Assembly (NCBI GenBank): GCA_030248195.1
Contig: JASAND010020542.1
Span: forward strand, 17,545-81,544
DNA: 64,000 nucleotides
DNA from: Trissonchulus latispiculum
Lineage: Eukaryota > Nematoda > Enoplea > Enoplida > Ironidae
Reading direction: 5' to 3'
Shown: positions 33,301 to 42,500 of the stretch, piece after piece
Layout of the letters: the number at the start of each line of letters is the position of its first letter
Position numbering within the stretch: the stretch's first letter is position 1
The notes under the pieces: generated by a model
Told to the model about the DNA's origin: nothing
Database searches by the model: none
What the model saw: the letters and a program-made list of their open reading frames with translations, nothing else
Program-made: the position numbers and the translations under genes

Positions 33301-34921
33301 TTTGGGGTAGGGCGTTATGTGGTAAACATTTTCTTCAAAGTGGTCGAATTTGGTGTCAATTATTGAAATTCCTGAGCAACATTTGTCATACATATTAAGA
33401 TCATATTTTACCAACACTCACACTTACTAAGCTCTTTTCTGCGCATTTTCGCTTCTTTGAAAGTTGCTGAAGTGTCTTCTGACTGTGTAGTGATAGTGAG
33501 TTCCTGCTCTTTTGTTCTTATGAGTTGTATATAATATTTTAGCGAGAACACGGAATTTCTCCTGGAGATTTCCCTGACATTACCAAAATGCAGGAACTGT
33601 TGCAACATCAAGATTTCTCAAAATTCAATCCAATTAAACCGAAGCTGTTGGATGTGGTTGATGGAATGCTGGCGTCTGATATTGGTATTAAAAGCTGATT
33701 GAGCATTGTTTAATTTTGCTTACGGTATTGCTTAACATTTTACGTCATTTTTGGTTTTTATTTCATTACCTTCTTTTACATGTTATAGTCTGTTATGTGG
33801 TTATGTTTTGCTTGACTAGGTTTGTCTGTGATTTTAGCCCGGCTAATGCAGATGATTCCCAAAGAAGAAGAGGCCACTCGAAATGGTCCATCAGTGGCTG
33901 GTGGTGCCTTTGAGTCTGTTTCTGACTATCATCCTCCGAATGGCCCGGCGGCGGGTGATTCAGGATCCACACCCTTCTCCTTTGGCGCCGGAGAAGGCGT
34001 CAATGCTGGCATTGGCGAGGCGGAATGGATTGTCCAGAAAGACAGATATAAATTTGACGAAGTCTTTAGGACTCTGAACCCTGTTGATGGAAGATTAACA
34101 GGTATATAGCGTTCTTCTTTCTGCATTTTTGTTTATCACTTTGTATTTAAAGTCGCCTGATTAAGCTTGGTTAGACTTTTTGGAGTCCACGTTTTGATAT
34201 TTTTGGATCCTTCTCTTTGTAGATTTGAAATTGGTGAAAACTGCTGGGTTATTTGTTTGCCAGTGCATCCATGCCACATACGTAAAATCAAGAGTACAAA
34301 TGATAAGAATATGACACTAAAGCCTGCTCACTGTCAGAGTAAAAATTATGATCTGTTCGCCAGCGGCTGACCCCGCACAAATTGGACCCATAACTTTAAA
34401 GAAATTTAAGCGCTATGTTTGTGTTCTAAAGCTCGAAAACACAATTACTCAGTTGGTTCAATGTGCGTCTGTTACGGGCTTTAGAACACATACATTGCGC
34501 TTAAATTTCTTTTAAGTGATTGGTCCTATTTTGCGGGGGGGGGTCAGCCGTTAGCGAACAGAGCATCGTTTTTGCTCTGATAACAGAGACTAGGCTTAGA
34601 GTCATACTCTTATCATTATGTACTCTTGATACACAATTATTCCAGTAAGCAGAGTTGTAAAAGATATGTATGAGAGAGACCAGAAGTGGCAGTTGTTGTA
34701 TTTGTTTAGGCGCGGCTGCCAAGAGTCATATGGTGAAATCAAAGCTACCAAATTCAGTGTTAGGGAAGATATGGAAGCTGTCGGATGTTGACAAGGATGG
34801 AATGCTGGACGAAGAAGAGTTTGCCTTAGCGAACTATTTAATAAATTTAAAACTGGAGGGACACGAGTTGCCAGCGAATTTGCCGGATCATTTGATACCC
34901 CCAACCAAGCGAGGGTTTTAA
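18344..34921 (+). CDS. EHD1: EH domain-containing ATPase (EHD1/RME-1 type), 8 exons
   Basis: EHD proteins are dynamin-like ATPases that oligomerise on membranes and drive endocytic recycling. The exons 18344-18497, 20520-20825, 30631-30779, 31685-31984, 32130-32243, 33543-33684, 33838-34101 and 34710-34921 sum to 1641 nt (546 aa; human EHD1 has 534). All junctions are GT/AG and in phase. The start MFSWLGKES matches the family N-terminus. Visible motifs: P-loop GQYSTGKTT (63-71), DTPG (151-154), NKAD (217-220), [30 protein letters not shown] (before 303), LKKEMP in exon 5 and an EH domain with EF-hand loop [12 protein letters not shown] (502-513). The end [15 protein letters not shown] is typical. 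The linker in exon 7 is Gly/Pro-rich. Vertebrate EHD1/3/4 are co-orthologues, so the symbol marks the family. Intron 2 is 9.8 kb because of inserted repeats. An acceptor-like ttttag at 18308-18313 hints at an upstream 5' UTR exon. Confidence 0.95.
18990..20295 (+). pseudogene. CR1-like LINE with internal deletion in EHD intron 1
   Basis: The 5' part (19026-19403) encodes an ORF1 start with a PHD-like zinc finger ([30 protein letters not shown]) followed by a coiled-coil-like stretch, as in CR1-group ORF1 proteins. After a frameshift at about 19390 it jumps straight to the RT thumb and C-terminal domain of ORF2 ([20 protein letters not shown] at about 19473; [25 protein letters not shown] to 20112, then DWNGLP in another frame). 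The 3' end is an ATACA-type microsatellite at 20263-20292. The endonuclease and most of the RT are deleted, so the copy is dead. It is in the same orientation as EHD. Confidence 0.8.
21146..21860 (+). repeat. GGGGTCGCG hairpin-repeat family, copy 2
   Basis: It starts with hairpin TATAGGGGGGCGCG..GCGACCCCCTATA and continues AATATGGGTGTAAAAGGCG. It is collinear with 23138-23840: both have GTTGCAAAA/GGCAACAG regions, a T10 run, a CACGCTT/AACGCTT segment, a GTGCCCCGC/CCCCCATGC region and GGGGTCGCTGAACACGATGAGCATA near the end. No array of 149-bp monomers follows this copy. The overlapping open frames do not resemble known proteins. Confidence 0.65.
22187..22520. repeat. 153-bp tandem repeat, about 2.2 copies
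   Basis: GGTTGCGCTGCAGT starts units at 22187, 22340 and (as GGTTGTGCTGCAGT) 22493. The units share AGCACGGCCTATAACTA and GTGCCGTATGAGTTTCCTTC. CAG/CTGC-rich sequence upstream (21870-22080) is related. Non-coding, in EHD intron 2. Confidence 0.8.
23138..23840 (+). repeat. GGGGTCGCG hairpin-repeat family, copy 3
   Basis: Hairpin TGTAGGGGCGCG..GCGCCCCTACA is followed by TAATATGGGTGTAAAGGCG. It is collinear with copy 2 and ends CGGGGTCGCTGAAAACGATGAGCATA at about 23840. It passes directly into the 149-bp tandem array, as copy 4 at 41718 does after its own unique part. Confidence 0.65.
23880..25050 (+). repeat. 149-bp tandem array with higher-order pattern
   Basis: About eight monomers of 148-149 bp. 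Each has TCAAAAATGAAAGTCTTC, GTGGTCAAGTTTGGTATC, CTTGGCGAGGCGATCAAC and GGCCCCACCGACCTGTGGG. Variants recur in order: the monomer with ACCATCCGCGAAAGG at about 24424 recurs at about 24870, giving a three-monomer (about 446 bp) higher-order unit. Long open frames, including one of 224 codons, arise because the monomer lacks stops in several frames. I do not consider them proteins. Confidence 0.9.
25440..26655 (+). CDS. PLE first frame: Cys motif plus GIY-YIG endonuclease
   Basis: The GIY-YIG nuclease nicks target DNA for insertion. The main frame opens at 25672 (a TTG; no ATG is obvious) and runs 327 codons. It shows [14 protein letters not shown], then [18 protein letters not shown] and [10 protein letters not shown], the order of catalytic residues in this family. 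Upstream, in another frame (about 25440-25700), are conserved-looking residues ending [10 protein letters not shown] (C-x4-C-x2-C) and [12 protein letters not shown]. This suggests the true start is further 5' and that the (TA)n run at about 25678-25688 has shifted the frame. It ends with TAA at 26655, overlapping the RT frame by 17 nt. Residues beyond the nuclease are Lys/Asn-rich and unassigned. Confidence 0.8.
26639..28228 (+). CDS. PLE reverse transcriptase frame
   Basis: A 529-codon frame. Visible Penelope RT landmarks: [19 protein letters not shown] (about 100), [30 protein letters not shown] (motif A region, about 242), [21 protein letters not shown] (motif B) and the catalytic YIDD box (about 369-372). 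No GIY-YIG follows; the protein ends SSIFMLHVN. The frame is displaced from the upstream nuclease frame at an A7 run (26629-26635), so either a single-base slip or a frameshifting site separates them. The RT itself has no internal stop. AT-rich codon use differs from the EHD exons. Confidence 0.88.
   Translation: MKFGAKFRIPKNLNYGDVRKSFCAGLEDFINKNCLKFNVPAYEFQAWKILVTNRFNSMLNYEAQNSTNLSYFRLDQQIIKKIHNKFVITTVDKASHNFAVICKKFYVSKLLDEVGFNRTNQTYQIVNTECVNVIRNQISYSERYGIPATQNFTLPFMQIIPKFHKNPIGFRTIIAAKTACTKPVSIRLGNALKLIQNSIKSYCNAISRYRRFCKPFWVIDNNRDIINDLNKLNKRNNCKSVYTYDFGQLYTNLQHADILSCMKNVIALGFGKSGRKIIIHEKSANWGNHSKKGIVVNQTDLYEMLEWLISNSYFTVGNLLCKQVIGIPMGTNAAPFIANLVLFDYEYRFIMDRLKAEDYGIVENLRYTYRYIDDITTVGDKKVFDEQNPNIYPNSLTLNKVNSDPRQADVLDINISIDNSGKFVTDVFDKRDNFPFKTLMLPHACSNVSKSCLYNVVMGEINRYGNICNVYDNFIRKSVKLIALATSQGYEVDQLKLAVRKSVKRHKFDVKFNTNVSAICSSIFMLHVN
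29348..30157. mobile_element. 810-bp foldback/MITE with 187-bp inverted repeats
   Basis: Arms 29348-29534 and 29971-30157 are almost perfect inverted copies, beginning ACAAGAAAGTAAAATGCTCC and ending at CCCATATTCGCGGGC. They are related to the outer arms of 22730-30465 (same GCTCCGG(A/T)GGAGC palindrome, same CCATATTCGCG inner edge). The 436-bp centre is AT-rich and non-coding. No target duplication recognised. Confidence 0.8.
30930..31065. repeat. Fragment of G-tract/CCGG repeat
   Basis: It matches the right part of 9374-9716 (AAAATTTTGACCGAAAATCC, GGGCACCTTATAGTGAGTGGGG, GGGCGCCCCCCC). It lies in EHD intron 3 and is truncated. Confidence 0.6.
32300..33395 (+). repeat. Old copy of hairpin-repeat/array family in EHD intron 5
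   Basis: It is collinear with 42340-42720: GGTTTTCTGGCAC, CGCTGGTTCCAC, TGGAGGTCCATA..AGGCTCT and CTCTCAAAA..TTTGTCTATAG. A monomer-like remnant lies at 33325-33395 (TTCTTCAAAGTGGTCGAATTTGG). It is split at 32662-33189 by a hAT-like element. Confidence 0.6.
32662..33189. mobile_element. hAT-like element with GGGCCCGG arrays
   Basis: The 8-bp duplication CTCAAAAG lies at 32654-32661 and 33190-33197. Ends are TAGAGTTGTGCC / GGCACAACTCTA. Dense GGGCCCGGTCCGGGCC-type repeats fill both ends and a short AT-rich centre sits at 32870-32990. The related sequence near 42517 shows the unfilled site CTCTCAAAACTTTGTC. Pro/Gly/Arg-rich open frames across it are artefacts. Confidence 0.88.
34287..34630. 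mobile_element. MITE of the ATCAAGAGTACA family, EHD intron 7
   Basis: The left end ATCAAGAGTACAAATGATAAG is inverted at the right end as ATTATGTACTCTTGAT. A second internal inverted pair surrounds GTTCTAAAGCTCG / GGGCTTTAGAACAC and GGCTGACCCC / GGGGTCAGCC. The family also occurs at 51956, 56836, 57889 and 60330. Confidence 0.75.
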
Positions 34922-37064
34922 TGAAACAACGTGTAGTGTGATCTCTGTTCCAACGGTTTATTTTGGTGAAAATGTAGAAGAGTTTCCACAAAATTTTGTG
35001 CATTTTATGGCTTTTAGATTGTTCTGCTGATGTTGTATGTGATCTGGTCTTTTATCTGTATACGTAAATTTCCCGTTTTGGTAAATCTATGATTTGTTGT
35101 AAAATTGTACTCGCGAGTCCTGCGATTATTGCTTTCTATTTTGCTTAATGGAACTAGTATAAAGAACGTAAATTAAGAAATTACTGTTTAGCTGGTTTGT
35201 AATTTGTTGTAACGCGACTTACATTAGACGATGCGCATTTGCAAATCTTTCTATGCAGTTATTGTGGTCTGTCTCCTTTCCTCAGTTTCTTTTCAGTATT
35301 AATTTAGAATAGAATAATTTAGAATAGAATAATTATCTCGACTATGATTTCTGTGTCAAATTTTCCCATTTTGTCATTTCCTGCTGTAGTTGCTTTGTCG
35401 TTAGTATTTATCTCTTAGCAATCCTTATTTGTTATTTGGCTAACTTATCATTCCTATTACTACATACACTGCTGAGCGTTGATTTATTTAAGTTCAGGGT
35501 AGTTTTTGTTTTTATCGGGATACGTTGACGTGTATCCGTCGTAATAGAATTTTTAATACCGACTGATAGCTTATTTTTGTTTACTTATTTTTACAAATTC
35601 TGTTTTGCGTTTCTTGTATCCCATGTATTCTTTGTAAATGAAATGTGGCGTACATCCTTATGCTAGATAAGACCAGATCGAACTCTTGACGAAGAAAAAC
35701 GAATATTTTTGCACTGCATACATACATAGCTGACATAGTTCGCATTTGTTTGATTTGTGTAACTATTGCGCTAAGTATAAATGCATGTGTGGTTTCATTA
35801 CATACTTCTGTTTTGTTCCTCTATGTGTGTCTCCTGAGTCGCTCTGTTGGGTCCAACCAGTTTGTGATTGTGTTTAGAATGACTATTTTTCACATTGAAT
35901 AATTATAAATCGCATGTCGTATCCTGTCATTGTCATAGATTACTTTGTTACAAAAATTAAAATATTTACTCAGGCTCTGGTGGAACTGTATTGCATTACC
36001 TATTTTGCATTAATCTGTTAGATATTAGCTGTACGTACTTATGTTACTTGTTTTGTGCAATTTAAACAGTTTATGTAATGCTTGCATATGGGTCTAAGTT
36101 ATTTGTATATATAATCCCTGAGTTTAATTTATCAGTACAGATGACAATATTGATTATTTGCTAATAAAAGTTTCCTTTGGCTTGTAGCTATGCTATGTAA
36201 AAATACCAACCCAAGTTCTATTTAGTTCTGTTTTAAACCTTAAGTGCTTGTTTAGATGTATAGGATGTGGTTTATAAAAATACCCGCTTTCATAAATCAA
36301 AGAGCTGACGTGTTGTGTAATTTCTTATCAGCAATTCCATTCTTGAGAACACCTTGCGTAACTAAGAGCAGCAAGTTTGTCTACTCTAAATGCTTTCGCT
36401 GGAAATTGTAATTATTGTTCAGGTTTGTCGTAACCATGTGCACCGACCCTTTTTCACTGGTGTTACGCATAGAAATAAGCACACGTAGCTATTCAAAATA
36501 GATTACTGTGCTAGTATTCAGTGTGTAAGGCAGTTTTGCACACAAGCTTTCTTAATCTCAGTATTTCCTCCATTCTGATGCAGGAAGCTTAGAAGCTGTG
36601 TGTTTTGAAAGTCCTAATGAACTTCTATGGCGGTGGAGTTGTTGATTCAGTAACCGATTTCCGTTTCAGTTGTCGATCAAAAATAGTTTGTTTTAGTGTC
36701 ACTACAGTGATCTTCGTTTTCCCTTCTAGCACACATGTATCCTAAACACTACTTTAGTGGACTAGGCAATTGAGTTTACGTAAGACAGAAGGTTAGATAG
36801 GCTGGGTTGGTAGGGTAGGACATGTGTCAAACAAATTTAAGAAAAAATTTTCTTTCTTTGAGGAAAGAAATAGTGAAAGATAGAATCTTTCTTTTCACTA
36901 AAGTATGTCAGTAGCTGTAGTTTTGCCCTAATTCAACTTCTGACATGGTGGCAGGTAAAACTTGCGTACAGTGCCAATGCTCGTCTAACCAAGAGTACAT
37001 AGTGATAAGAATGATAATGAATATATGAATAATGATGATACAAATAATGATGAACTCAGACTCA
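34922..37064 (+). other. EHD 3' flank, probable 3' UTR and intergenic
   Basis: AT-rich, mostly unique sequence with no coding frame of note and far fewer repeats than the rest of the window. An AATAAA at 36163-36168 (CTAATAAAAG) is a candidate poly(A) signal, which would imply a 3' UTR of about 1.25 kb. The length is not proven. Confidence 0.4.
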
Positions 37065-37186
37065 CCTTGAAAGATTCCTTAATCTGATGCGTGCAGTTCC
37101 CAAGCGTACACTGTTGTATCCAAGCATATGTATATAACCATTAAGATCTAGCAGTTCTCAACTGTCACCAAAGTTCCGTGGCTTAA
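37065..37186 (+). repeat. 122-bp direct repeat, left copy
   Basis: It matches 39189-39310 with one visible mismatch (TCCAAGCATA versus TCCAAACATA). It begins CCTTGAAAGATTCC and ends GTTCCGTGGCTTAA. The two copies flank a 2-kb repeat block. Confidence 0.85.
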
Positions 37187-37270
37187 GGTGCTGGTGTCCT
37201 TTTGTGCAGTGCTTTTGTCGTGATTTTTTTGAAACGCTATAACTTTCGCAATTTTGAGAGTGGAAGGGGG

Positions 37271-37336
<66 letters not shown>

Positions 37337-37637
37337 GGGGGGGGGAGGGGGGGGGAGAGGGGAAGGGGAGGAGGGGGGAAGGGAGGAGGGGGGGGGTGGA
37401 AAGAGCTTTATACATCGTTTTAAAGCTTAGAATCTGCAGATTCACATCAGCTTATGAAACCAGCAAAATCAGCACAAAACTAGCAAAAATGTTCTGACAT
37501 GCTGACATCTGACAGGCTAAATATAGACGAAAAATTTTTGAACATGGATTTAAGGGGGAGGGGAGGGGGGGGGAGGGGGGGAGAGGAGGGAGGGGGGGGG
37601 GAGGGGGGGGAAGGGGGGGGGGGAGGGGGGGGGAGAG

Positions 37638-37669
<32 letters not shown>

Positions 37670-38394
37670 AGGGAGAGGAAGGGGGGGGGGGAGGGGGGAG
37701 GGGGGGAGGGAGAGGGGGGGGGATCTCAAAACTGTAGAATCTGCCAAAATTTTTTCTTGTGCCATGGTATGAAGGACATATGGGCCGAGGGACATTTTTT
37801 TGGATTTGGCTCAACAAGCCTCAATACTCCAGAAAATCCGGGAAATGTGCGGTGACACGAAATTTCGCAACTTTGTATTCAGTTTTCTCGCAACTGGAGT
37901 CGTTTTAACTCAAACCCAGAAAAAAGTCCCTCCGCAATAGTGCGAATTTTCATTCTGGCAAAGATCACGCGAATCCATTGGGTAGTTTTTGAGAAATCGC
38001 TGTTTAAAACAAAATAATCGCAGTTTTTGCCAAAATGGTTTTTCGGCCAAATCTCTAGCTTTAAAGCAACGAATCCCAGCTAAATAGGCACTGATAAAAT
38101 GGGCAATTTGACCGCGTATTGATTGAGTATAAATAACCGAAAATTGTTCGTAGCATTTAGCAGTTATTTTGAAAAAACTGATTTTTTCAAAAGAAAGAAA
38201 ATGGCCGTTTTTTGACCCCAAAAATCGTTTTTGGCTTATACTGACTTAACCCTGAGAGATAGCTCAAAGGTTGTAAAAGCAAAAATGTTCGTTTTGTACC
38301 CTCTTTCCATCCATAACAACCAATCTGATGTATCGATTACCTACTGAGAGTATTATGACAAAAATCGATAAATTTCTCATCTTTCACCTTGAAA
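37187..38394. repeat. Dispersed repeat with long G tracts (copy A)
   Basis: Related to 54592-56065: CTTTTGTGCAGTGCTTTTG, GAAACGCTATAACTTTCG, AGAGCTTTATACATCG, TTTTTGGCTTATACTGACTT and a GAGAGTATTATG/GAGAGAATTATG segment occur in the same order. Two G-tract blocks (37266-37397 and 37554-37722) are inside. The Gly-, Pro- or Ser/Pro-only frames are artefacts. Confidence 0.7.
37266..37397 (+). repeat. Poly-G tract (about 65 G) and G-rich purine run
   Basis: One near-uninterrupted run of about 65 G is followed by GGGGGA-type units. A second purine tract lies at 37554-37722. Runs this long are prone to sequencing and assembly error, so the length is uncertain. Confidence 0.9.
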
Positions 38395-39188
38395 TAGGGA
38401 TGGGCGCGGAAAAAAAAGGACTGGAAAAAAAAGGTTTTTTTCCGTTTTTTTCCATTTTTTTCCGATGGGGTGGAAAAAAATGGAAAAATATTCCTAACGT
38501 TATTTTGACGATTTTTACAATAAAATATAATGTTTTCTGAGCTTTTCCAGCAATTTCACACTAATTGCAACCTTTTCCGTTGGTCTTAGTAGGTGGGGGT
38601 ATCCTAAATCTGACGAAATTGTATTTGGGTTTTTTCGATGCATCGGAAAAAAATGGAAAAATATTCGGGACATGTTCTGAAAGTTAATTTATAACATCAA
38701 GAAAGCATCAAAACAATAGAATACATATTTGCATTTGAGCAAGTTTCATCTACTTTCCATGTGAAAATGAATGCGTGACTCCTGTAGAGTTAATAATTTA
38801 CACAACAGTGGAGTGTTCAACCAAAACTGTTAAAATATCTGGAATTGTTTACTTTACGGAGCATGTTACCTATGGAAACCACAAACTAGGTCTAGTTGAA
38901 CCGCCAAAGTATACAGAAGTGACCTGTCCTTTGCTTTAACAGCGTCACCCGCTGAAAATATTTGATTCCTGTAACCACTACTGGAATCTTTCTAAGCGCT
39001 TGTGTAATTGCATTACCCCTATGGGGCTACAAATATCCTGAAAACTGCTTCTGTGCATGCAAAAACATGAAATAACGCAACTTTTAGCACATTGTGTAAT
39101 TTTGGAGTGACCGGAAAAAAATGGAAAAAACCGGAAAAAAAGGTTTTTTTTCCGGCAATCTTTTTTTTCCGGAAAAAAACCAACCCTG
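38395..39188. mobile_element. hAT-like element with GGAAAAAA/TTTTTTCC arrays
   Basis: The 8-bp duplication CCTTGAAA lies at 38387-38394 and 39189-39196. Left end TAGGGATGGGCGCGG; right end CCAACCCTG. TTTTTTTCCG / GGAAAAAAA motifs are at both ends. It is related to the TAGGGTTGG group. It inserted at the very start of the right-hand 122-bp repeat. Confidence 0.85.
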
Positions 39189-39310
39189 CCTTGAAAGATT
39201 CCTTAATCTGATGCGTGCAGTTCCCAAGCGTACACTGTTGTATCCAAACATATGTATATAACCATTAAGATCTAGCAGTTCTCAACTGTCACCAAAGTTC
39301 CGTGGCTTAA
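39189..39310 (+). repeat. 122-bp direct repeat, right copy
   Basis: See 37065-37186. It is followed by unique sequence running into the metallopeptidase gene. Confidence 0.85.
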
Positions 39311-39553
39311 ATAGCTGCAATCGTAATGTGCATATTTAAACAAGCAAAAATGTCCCCTGTACTATACTGTTGAAGATAGGGGGCAGACTTAATGAAATAG
39401 AGATAAAACTAAACATAGCTACGTTTTTATTAGACATTCCTGCTCCAATAGGGATAATGAACTTGTTCAGAGCTCTACAGAAAGTTATTCCTAAAGATAT
39501 TACACGTTGTACACTTCGTGAACATTATTTTTCAGGTTATGATAAGGGGTGTT

Positions 39554-42500
39554 ATGACGAAGTTGTCGGACTCTGTCTTTAAATTGGTTTCAAAAGGAAA
39601 AGCTGATAATCTAATTGACGTGTCTAAATATGTGAGCTCAAAAACTGGACTCACCGTAACCATTGCGGATGTAGAAAGTCCTCTTGTTAACGGTCATTTC
39701 TGTCTTGGTAAATTTGCTTTTTATTCTAAGGTGCGCTTTATCCGATTGGTTTTCAGTTGAAGAAATTAAGTGTTTCCGTTTTAGTCGAACTACAAATTCG
39801 AATTCTAAGCAGTGAAAGTCTTACAGCTTCCTCGTAGGCACCTTACAAAGCCATCGTGATCTAATAATGTGTACAGTTACAGGATCTGATTTGGATTAAA
39901 TCCAAATGTGAGGAACCCGCAGAAGTTTTAGTAAAACTGGCAACTGAATGTGTCCTGCTTCTAGTTTCATTTAAGGGGGGGGGGGTACGAGCGGGTTGGC
40001 ACAACATCGTCGGAGAGAGCTACTTTTGCCCCCAACGTTAGCCAACATATCAAATTAAAAATGTTTAGGGTGGGCATTAATATATCTCACCTACACTGTT
40101 TTTGGCAGGATGCCAAAGTACAAATTTTGGTACGAAAAATCGGATTTTTCAAAAGGGTTTTTCCGCTCTGGTGGATTAACGGTTTTGACCAATTCTGAAA
40201 CTTTCAGCCATGAATGTTAATTCTTACTAGTGCTAAATAATAAAAGTATTCCGGCTTTCGAGCGTTGCTTCCTTCTTTAGCTATAACACCTCAAAGATTG
40301 AAATTTGGCGAAAAGCTGCGATATGACTGTGCGCCGTTTTCGATCTAATAAAATTGACAGCCCCTAGCCTACCCCAGCTTTTTAGCAAATATTAGGCTCC
40401 AATAAGGGCAGACTGTCTGTGAGTTTCAAGGACTTTGGTTTTTTTGTTAGTGTGCTAGCAAACTTTTTGTTAAGAAATAACCCTTATTTTTAGGCCTACA
40501 AAGCTAGCTAAGCGCAGTAAAAATGGGGTCAAAAAATTTTTTGTCTCCGATTGCGCCGAAAAGGTGGTTATAGGGGTTATTTGACCTGCTGAATCCGAAT
40601 ATGAAATCCGTTTTTCGATATGGCGCTTCCTTCGTTCAGTATTCGCTTGCAACTGTCTTAGAGCTTTTTGGAGCGATAGCCATCCATATATACTTCGCGA
40701 AATCAATCTAGCATTTCTAAATACTGGAGCGAGGTTTAGTGACCTAGCTTTCTGCATATCTTGGTACACTCACTGGCCTGTAATGCGCAAAGTTTCAGCC
40801 GATTCTGCCACAGTAATTTGGAGTAATTGGCTCACATCTTCGAAATGGCACCAAATAACATCGACAATGTCGATAATGTAATCTAGCACTGTGAACGCAG
40901 GGATTAACGAAATCACGTCATCTTTACATAAGTTAAGACAGATACGTGGAGTATTAATTGGAGGAAAGTTGGGTTCATTTGGTAAGCCACAGCTCACTAG
41001 ACGTTAGTTAACCTCCACCCGTATTGACTTACAACACCCAAAATTTCGCACTTTGTTTGTATCGCACAGAAAAGACTACGTACAATGGTCTAGAGATTAG
41101 TTTACACGATATCAAAGCACTATATGTTAGATAGAACTATTTCTGGAAAATTTGGGTACCGTACCTTGCGCCTAGCGAGCAGGGCGAGACGAAGTTTGTG
41201 TACGTGTCGTGTCGAGCTTTGGACCGACAACACCAACTTCTGATGGCTCCACAGGACGCTAGGCTGCATGGAATTCTTTCAAACTTTAAACTATTTTACA
41301 CCAAACCTAATACTATTATGTGGCGAAAGACTAGCTAGCTTTTCCCACATTGAACTTTTAGTGAAATTCGTAGCCCCCCCCTTAACTGATAGTTTTGTTT
41401 CAGCCACGGAAACTCATGACGACGCAGGTCTCCCGCATACCCTGGAACATCTTGTGTTTATGGGTAGCGAGCAGTATCCGTTTAAGGTTCGGCTTCTTAG
41501 TGTAACGTCTGGCTCTCAGATAATGTTTTATGGGGATCATTCCAAAAGGGGAGAGGGTCGATTTTAATAAACAATAAGCAAATTGTTATATTTCCATGAA
41601 TGAAATTTGTCAAAAATATTTAGCTAAAATTAGTAAAACGTACACGTTTTATTCTATGAAAGTGAGAACTGCTTGAAAATTCTGCGTGTTTGAATATGTA
41701 TATTTGAAAACATACGTATCATAGGGGTCGCGGCAGCGACCCCTATAATATGTGTGAAAAGTGGCTGGAGACAGTGTAAAATAAGCTGCGCAGAAGCTGC
41801 GCAAAATCCTGCGCAGATCCTGCGCAGATTTCATGCGCAAATTGTAGAGCACATCGAGTTTAGTATGTCTGTGAAGTTTCAGCCCCGTATCACTTACCGT
41901 TAAAAAGTTGCGCCCCGGACCGGTTATGGCGGCGATGTTTTTTTTCCGGTTTCTCCTATTTGATGGTTGTATTGTACATAATGTTCGCCGCTTTCACGTG
42001 ATCTGCAGCGGTGGGCCAACCTAAAGGGCTATGGGGTCTAGTAGTACCCTCTAAAGAATTTAAGAATCACAACTTTTTTTGCGCCGCAGCTGCGCCACGG
42101 CGCCGCAGTGGCGCCGCAAAGTCGGCTCATAGCGAAAAGTGACCATTTTTGTGGTCGTCGCTCAGGTCGAACGTTACGAGCTGGAGCTGATTTCTTTTTA
42201 TATTCAGAAATTACATATATTGAACTAACTAACGGTCCAGGTTGCGTTTCTCTATCACTTCCCTAGCGACCACAGTGGCCCGTCAAAGATGGCGAAAATT
42301 CGAAAAATGAAAAATCGAAATTTCTCGTTATCTATTTAACTTTGAACGCTCAAATCTTCCATACAATGGTTTTCTGGCACGGAGAATCGATTCCCGCAGT
42401 TAGTTTTACCGTCAGACCCACCCATCTTGCTGGGCTGGTTCCACTTTGCCGTCGGGAGGGTCAAGTCGGAAACCGCTTCCTGGAGGTCCATAGTAGGCTC

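Noticed and set aside
37158..37855. Gly-rich, Pro-rich and Ser/Pro-rich frames on both strands
   Set aside because: Translations of homopolymer and purine tracts, with no start context or splice support.
39370..39582. 70-codon frame overlapping the peptidase start
   Set aside because: Different frame from exon 1, starts on TTG, no recognisable similarity.
40470..40997. Two consecutive minus-strand frames as a gene
   Set aside because: No homology recognised, no splice logic, and part matches a decayed repeat; inside an intron of the peptidase gene.
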